NCBI GenBank assembly: GCA_900771195.1
Contig: CAAGMZ010000018.1
Span: forward strand, 11,526 to 75,525
Reading direction: 5' to 3'
Length of the DNA stretch: 64,000 bases
Source of the DNA: Lachnospiraceae bacterium
GTDB taxonomy: Bacteria > Bacillota > Clostridia > Lachnospirales > Lachnospiraceae
The position numbers and the translations under genes are program-made. Under the pieces are notes generated by a model, which made no database searches, was not told the DNA's origin, and saw only the letters and a program-made list of their open reading frames with translations. The number at the start of each line of letters is the position of its first letter. Within the stretch, counting starts at the first letter, position 1. Positions 60,031-64,000 of this stretch are shown here, piece by piece.

Positions 60031-60540
60031 TCAGGTCTTCTTGATAAACTCAATTCTGCACTTGGGGCACTTGATACAGATACGTCCTTTTCCCTTTGGA
60101 ACCCTGATTTTCTGCTGGCAATTGGGGCACTTGAATATCCTGTGTGTCTTACGGTCCAGTGCCTTCTTCTGGTCATTGGTCATTGTGGGACCATGTCCGT
60201 AAGTGGCATTGTTCCTGTAATTGGCTCCATAGCTCTGGTATCCGCCATTGCCGTAATTACTGTTGCGATGGGCTCCTCCTGATTTTCTGTATCTTATGGA
60301 GCAGTATTTCTGATTCTCGGCATTCCTTTTGGCGCAGTTTCTGGAAAACATTCTGAAGTACTCATAACCCATCACCGCCAATGCTAAAATCCATCCGTAA
60401 GCGGCAGGTTTCCAGAACATTCCCACTATCATTGAGATAAAGACCAGAATCATGGCCACAAGGCTCAGAAACCTTCCGAACTCATCCATCCCGTATCTTC
60501 CCGACATAAAACCTGAAAATCTATCCCTGAATCCTGACAT
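60031..60540 (-). CDS. Zinc-ribbon membrane protein
   Basis: The 169-residue protein has two TM helices at about residues 24-60, a basic segment, a Gly/Asn/Tyr-rich linker (about 88-120) and a C-terminal zinc ribbon CPNC ... CPKC (about 140-160, with an additional Cys two residues before the second pair). Function is unknown. The ATG follows GAGGTGTGATTA. It is the first gene of the operon that continues with DUF5685, the J-domain protein and the WYL regulator. Confidence 0.82.
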   Translation of the reverse strand: MSGFRDRFSGFMSGRYGMDEFGRFLSLVAMILVFISMIVGMFWKPAAYGWILALAVMGYEYFRMFSRNCAKRNAENQKYCSIRYRKSGGAHRNSNYGNGGYQSYGANYRNNATYGHGPTMTNDQKKALDRKTHRIFKCPNCQQKIRVPKGKGRICIKCPKCRIEFIKKT

Positions 60541-60633
60541 TAATCACACCTCTGCAAAATGACATATGCTTATCATACACCATTATTATAAGTATTACAT
60601 CAGAAAAATTATTAAATTTTTATAAATTACGTC

Positions 60634-60662
60634 TGTATATGCTTTGCTGACAATCTCTTCAA
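60634..60662 (-). promoter_or_regulatory. Probable promoter of the zinc-ribbon/DUF5685/J/WYL operon
   Basis: On the minus strand, TTGAAG (60657-60662) and TATACA (60634-60639) are spaced 17 bp. The leader would be roughly 90 nt. Confidence 0.5.
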
Positions 60663-60675
60663 TTGTAAGCGTACA

Positions 60676-61404
60676 TTAGTTTATCATATACGGTTCTATC
60701 TGCCGTCTGACTTCCCCATGTATCTTCTCCGGGTCCCTGTTATCCTTATCCGGTGCAGGAAACCACACAGGATACGGACCGGTCTCGCTGTAAAGGTTCT
60801 GTGCAAAATAAAGCTTTCCCTCAGAGTAAAAGCAATCCATTCCCCGGGACTTCATTTCTTCCTCTGCATCATGAAGTCTTTTCTCATCTTCACATGACAT
60901 TTCAAAAAGTCTTCCCCAGAAGCTGTATTCAGGCTCCGCATAATCTATTCTGGAGGTCCTTAGTGCATTTTTCGGTTCATCTGCCGCAATGACCTCACAC
61001 GCTCTCAAACGAATACCTTTTCTTGTTCCCAAAAAGCTTCGGTTAATATTTATTTCACAGCCCGATTTCCCGAATACCCGGAGCTTTTTAATATCCTTAA
61101 CCGTCAGGCATTCCTTAGTTCCGAATTTCACATCATCAAAATACTCAGAGAGCCACTTTGCAAGAATGTTTTTCTCATATACATCATCAATGTCTATGGT
61201 CTTACGGGAAACATGCTTTGCAGTGACTGTCATCATAACAATTCCGGCAGCCATGACTGCCAGCCCGGCAGGAACGCAGAAAATAATTGTCACAATTCCG
61301 GATATTATAAGAAAAAGGCTGACGACGACCCTTATGAGTCTGCCGTCATCCCTCTTTATCTGTCTGTCAATCAAATCCCATGCCTGTTCTTCAGTCATTG
61401 GCAT
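60676..61404 (-). CDS. Unknown protein with one TM hairpin
   Basis: The 242-residue protein has an acidic N-terminus (TEEQAWDLIDRQIKRDDGR), two close TM helices (about 25-60) and a cytosolic C-terminal domain of about 170 residues with mixed alpha/beta character (RRIDYAEPEYSFWGRLFEMS-type region, then SEGKLYFAQNLY). I do not recognise the family. It starts 6 bp after hisC, so it is probably co-transcribed with the aminotransferases, but nothing in the sequence links it to histidine synthesis. Confidence 0.6.
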   Translation of the reverse strand: MPMTEEQAWDLIDRQIKRDDGRLIRVVVSLFLIISGIVTIIFCVPAGLAVMAAGIVMMTVTAKHVSRKTIDIDDVYEKNILAKWLSEYFDDVKFGTKECLTVKDIKKLRVFGKSGCEININRSFLGTRKGIRLRACEVIAADEPKNALRTSRIDYAEPEYSFWGRLFEMSCEDEKRLHDAEEEMKSRGMDCFYSEGKLYFAQNLYSETGPYPVWFPAPDKDNRDPEKIHGEVRRQIEPYMIN

Positions 61405-61410
61405 ACCGTC

Positions 61411-62466
61411 CTATGCATATTTTTTGAGAAAATCTATCAGGGTGTCCATCTGCTCATCCGTACCAATCGTTATGCGCAGATAGTTATCTATTCTCGGTGC
61501 ATTGAAATGTCTCACATAAATACCGGCTTCCTTAAGTTCCTTAAAAATAGTTCCGGCATCCACACTCTTATGTGTGGCAAAAAGAAAGTTTGTCCCCGAA
61601 GCAAGGCATTTAAAGCCCATGCTCTCCAGTTCTTTTTTGCTGCGCTCCCTGGTGGAAATAATTTTGTCCGTTACTGAATTATAGTAATCATCGGCTTTAA
61701 TGGCAATCGTACCAAGCTCTATTGAAGGCATGTTGAGCGTGTATGAATTGATTGAGAACTTCACATCATTAAGCGCTTTAATAAGTTCTTCAGACGCAAT
61801 GGCAAAGCCGATTCTCATTCCCGCCATTGAACGCGACTTGGAAAATGTGCGCACAATAATTAGATTGTCGTACCTTGGAAGAAGTTCCAGTGCAGACCTG
61901 CCGGCAAAATCAATATATGCCTCATCTACCACCACTATGGAATCCTCATTATGCTTAAGTATGTCCTCGATAAAGTCAAGGTCCCTGTATATTGATGTAG
62001 GCGCATTGGGGTTGGCAATCACAACACCTCCGTTGGGCTTATAATAATCCTCAGCCTTTATCATAAAGTTTTCATCAAGCGCAGGTCTCTCATAAGGTAT
62101 CTTATATACATCAGCCCACACACTGTAAAAAGAATATGTGATGTCCGGAAAAAGAACAGGCTTATCCGAGTTGAAAAATGTCAGAAAAATCATCGACAGC
62201 ACATCATCAGACCCCACTCCGGGAAAAATCTGTGACGGCTTAACCCCGTATTTATCTGCTATAGCCTCCACCAGCGGAGCTGCCGAAATGTCAGGATAAA
62301 GCCTGAATCTGTCACAATTCATCGCCTCTGCCGCAGCCTCAACCTCAGGTGCCGGCGGGTACGGATTCTCATTGGTATTGAGTTTAATTATTTTGTCAGT
62401 GTTCTTAGGCTGTTCGCCGGGAACATAGGGCTCAACCCTGCGGATGTTCTTTTCCCATTCTCTCAT
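61411..62466 (-). CDS. hisC: Histidinol-phosphate aminotransferase
   Basis: The 351-residue PLP enzyme of the HisC family converts imidazole-acetol phosphate and glutamate to histidinol phosphate. It shows KLNTNENPYPPAPEV near the N-terminus, FPGVGSDDVLSMIFLTF, NPNAPTS and the PLP lysine in VRTFSKSRSMAGMRIG. The ATG follows CAGGAGATATGAC, 13 bp after another aminotransferase. No other his genes are nearby, so a role on another aromatic/imidazole acceptor is possible. Confidence 0.92.
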   Translation of the reverse strand: MREWEKNIRRVEPYVPGEQPKNTDKIIKLNTNENPYPPAPEVEAAAEAMNCDRFRLYPDISAAPLVEAIADKYGVKPSQIFPGVGSDDVLSMIFLTFFNSDKPVLFPDITYSFYSVWADVYKIPYERPALDENFMIKAEDYYKPNGGVVIANPNAPTSIYRDLDFIEDILKHNEDSIVVVDEAYIDFAGRSALELLPRYDNLIIVRTFSKSRSMAGMRIGFAIASEELIKALNDVKFSINSYTLNMPSIELGTIAIKADDYYNSVTDKIISTRERSKKELESMGFKCLASGTNFLFATHKSVDAGTIFKELKEAGIYVRHFNAPRIDNYLRITIGTDEQMDTLIDFLKKYA

Positions 62467-62479
62467 GTCATATCTCCTG

Positions 62480-63673
62480 TTATTTCAGCCCAAATTCCTT
62501 TGCAAGCTCTGCAAATTTTGGCAATGAATTTATAATGGTATCGTATGAAACACAGTAAGCAATCCTCACAAATCCGGGACACGCAAATGTGCTTCCGGGA
62601 ACCACAAGTATGTTGTATTTCTTGGCTTTCTCGCAGAATTCCTTGTCATCCACAGGCGTCTTGACAAACATGTAAAAGGCTCCCTGTGGTTTGATGCACT
62701 CAAAGCCCAGTTCCCTAAGTCCGTTGTAAAGTGCCTGTCTGTTACGGTCATAGATTGCTATATTTCCGGAAATATCCACATCCACGCAGCGTCCCACAAC
62801 CTTCTGCATAAGCGACGGAGCATTGACAAAACCAAGTATCCTGGTGGCTACATTGCATGCCGTCTTTATTGTCTGTGAATCGTCAAGCTCATCAGGTATC
62901 ACAAGATAACCGATTCTTTCACCCGGAAGAGAAAGTGATTTGCTGTAGGAATATCCCACTGCAGTATTGGCATAATATTTGGTCAGATAAGGAACCGAAA
63001 CTCCGTCGTATGCAAGCTCCCTGTAAGGCTCATCCGAAAAAATAAATATCACCGTGCCATATTCCTTCTGCTTGCGTTCAAGTATCTCCGCCATTTTCTT
63101 GATGGTGTCCTCTGAATACACAACACCGGTGGGGTTATTGGGCGTATTCACAATGACAGCCTTGGTCTTCGGGCTTATAAGCTCTTCGAAACGCCCAAGA
63201 TTCGGCTGGAAGGTCTCGGTATCAGGCTCTACCACGATAAGCTTTCCGTCGGCATTGGCAGCATATGAACGATATTCGCCAAAATACGGTGCAAATGCAA
63301 TTATCTCATCACCCGGATTCACCACAGCCTTAAAAAATACATTCATTCCTCCTGCCGCACCGACAGTCATGATAATGTTGCTCTGATTAAAATTTGTTCC
63401 AAAGCGCCTGTTAAGAGATTTTGCGATTGCCTCCCTTACATCCTCGTAACCGGAATTGCTCATATATCCGTGGACAGTAACCGAATCCTCTTTATCTACT
63501 ATGTCCTTTATTGCCTCGTTAACCTCCGCAGGTGCGGGTACATTTGGATTTCCAAGGCTGAAATCATACACGTTCTCTGCTCCGTAAATTCCGGCAAGTC
63601 TCTTGCCTTCCTCAAACATCGCCCTGATTACAGAGCTGTTATTGACCAGGTCAACCATCTTATCAGAAATCAT
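62480..63673 (-). CDS. Class I/II pyridoxal-phosphate-dependent aminotransferase
   Basis: The 397-residue fold-type I enzyme has the active-site Lys in YSYSKSLSLPGERIGYL, DFSLGNPNVPAP, NTPNNPTGVVYSEDTI and SDEPYRELAYDG. These features are found in Clostridia aspartate/aromatic aminotransferases of the AspC-like type. The substrate is unclear. It has a near-consensus promoter preceded by two direct repeats. The ATG follows GACGGAGGAAATGTT. It is the first gene of the operon with hisC. Confidence 0.92.
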   Translation of the reverse strand: MISDKMVDLVNNSSVIRAMFEEGKRLAGIYGAENVYDFSLGNPNVPAPAEVNEAIKDIVDKEDSVTVHGYMSNSGYEDVREAIAKSLNRRFGTNFNQSNIIMTVGAAGGMNVFFKAVVNPGDEIIAFAPYFGEYRSYAANADGKLIVVEPDTETFQPNLGRFEELISPKTKAVIVNTPNNPTGVVYSEDTIKKMAEILERKQKEYGTVIFIFSDEPYRELAYDGVSVPYLTKYYANTAVGYSYSKSLSLPGERIGYLVIPDELDDSQTIKTACNVATRILGFVNAPSLMQKVVGRCVDVDISGNIAIYDRNRQALYNGLRELGFECIKPQGAFYMFVKTPVDDKEFCEKAKKYNILVVPGSTFACPGFVRIAYCVSYDTIINSLPKFAELAKEFGLK

Positions 63674-63704
63674 AACATTTCCTCCGTCAAAACATTCTTC
63701 ATCA

Positions 63705-63733
63705 AGTATATTCCCTAAATTTTACAATGTCAA
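63705..63733 (-). promoter_or_regulatory. Promoter of the aminotransferase-hisC operon
   Basis: On the minus strand, TTGACA (63728-63733) and TATACT (63705-63710) are spaced exactly 17 bp, with GCGAT-like sequence upstream. Confidence 0.82.
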
Positions 63734-63735
63734 TC

Positions 63736-63765
63736 GCACTTTTACAGCCTGCACTTTTACAGCCT
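63736..63765. repeat. Tandem 15-bp direct repeat upstream of the promoter
   Basis: GCACTTTTACAGCCT occurs twice without gap (63736-63750, 63751-63765), starting 3 bp upstream of the -35 box. The repeat contains the TTTTACAGCC end shared with the palindromic elements at 51.4 and 57.4 kb, and a partial inverse copy (GCCGTAAAA) follows at 63778-63786. Confidence 0.8.
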
Positions 63766-63864
63766 GCATAGTATGAGCCGTAAAAATGATTATTTTAAAG
63801 CTCCTTTTATTGGAAATAGTACCCCTCACCGGCAATGTCATTTAGTTAGGTTTTCAAGAAAATA

Positions 63865-63900
63865 CACCCGTACACCAACCAAAAGTGTACAGGTGCTTTT
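63865..63900. terminator. Terminator near the right end
   Basis: CACCCGTACAC (63865-63875) and GTGTACAGGTG (63885-63895) form an 11-bp stem with one mismatch/wobble; the plus-strand side is followed by CTTTTTT and the minus-strand side by TATTTTC. The rest of 63766-63933 shows no gene. Confidence 0.75.
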
Positions 63901-63933
63901 TTACAGACAACTCGACAAACCGGAAGTTGTTTA

Positions 63934-64000
63934 TTAAACCTTTTTAACCTTAACCAACAACATCATAGGTCTACGCATTTCATTACACATTCCCGGCATA
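63934..64000 (-). CDS. C-terminal end of an unknown gene (continues beyond the window)
   Basis: On the minus strand a frame is open from the right edge to TAA at 63934-63936, ending EMRRPMMLLVKVKKV. It is followed by the terminator at 63865-63900, which suggests a real gene end. Only about 21 residues are visible, one of which is an ATG at 63999, so a very small gene cannot be excluded. No family can be assigned. Confidence 0.3.
   Translation of the reverse strand, partial: MPGMCNEMRRPMMLLVKVKKV

Noticed and set aside
1..64000. CRISPR arrays and insertion sequences
   Set aside because: No regularly spaced direct repeats of 25-40 bp and no transposase frames apart from the recombinase end were seen.

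Overview
The window looks like chromosome of a spore-forming, Gram-positive anaerobe of the class Clostridia, most probably a Lachnospiraceae (Butyrivibrio/Roseburia/Lachnospira-like). This is inferred from moderate GC with strong AGGAGG ribosome sites and TTGACA/TATAAT promoters, the block spoIIAA-spoIIAB-sigF-spoVAA-spoVAB-spoVAC, an alpha/beta small acid-soluble spore protein, the order tig-clpP-clpX-lon-ysxC, a GH130 mannosyl-glucose phosphorylase beside an MsmEFG-type importer, and families (DUF4358, DUF4364, DHHW, DUF5685) typical of Lachnospiraceae. No rRNA, tRNA or CRISPR array was seen.

Layout. 0-0.8 kb: the 3' end of a large serine recombinase abuts the C-terminal remnant of a NitT/TauT-type substrate-binding protein, so this is probably the edge of an integrated element. 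0.9-5.5 kb: a YhfC-like membrane protein, cold shock protein, Hsp33, a methyltransferase, an unknown membrane protein and a SEC-C protein. 5.6-16.8 kb, minus strand: the Firmicutes order rho ... rpmE-DUF1385-prmC-prfA(-glpK), with a five-gene surface O-acylation cassette (two SGNH proteins, DUF4358, MBOAT, DHHW) between rho and rpmE. 17-19.6 kb: malic enzyme, a TIGR01212 radical SAM protein and DUF4364. 19.6-25.9 kb: the protein quality-control operon. 26-29 kb: an ABC exporter with two permeases. 29-37 kb: SASP, DJ-1, CYTH, mannose-6-phosphate isomerase, a PadR/DUF1700/DUF4097 operon whose DUF1700 gene is frameshifted, an aminotransferase, asd, and a NodB-like lipoprotein lacking the metal ligands. 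37-43.7 kb: a six-gene operon with M20 amidohydrolase, cystathionine synthase/lyase, PatB C-S lyase, MATE, GNAT and DUF2156. 43.8-51.2 kb: a beta-mannoside locus (GH130, importer, AraC regulator, YesL). 51.5-54.6 kb: sporulation operon. 54.7-57.3 kb: folC, an unreported 46-codon gene and a zinc-ribbon/TPR protein. 57.5-60.5 kb: a tight four-gene operon encoding a zinc-ribbon membrane protein, DUF5685, a J-domain protein with a C-terminal cysteine string, and a WYL regulator. 60.7-63.7 kb: two aminotransferases (one HisC) and an unknown membrane protein.

Most interesting: (1) the 57.5-60.5 kb operon, where DUF5685 carries two Asp-rich motifs laid out like squalene/phytoene synthases; (2) a family of nested palindromes with GGCTGTAAAA termini; (3) regulatory architecture of the mannoside locus, with AraC-type repeats spaced 21 bp, an attenuator-like hairpin after the binding protein, and a 74-nt three-helix hairpin before GH130; (4) a 5-bp tandem duplication that breaks the DUF1700 gene; (5) the apparently inactive NodB homologue; (6) the O-acylation cassette within the rho-rpmE block. 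All functional calls come from reading the translated sequence and remembered family motifs; no database search was run.
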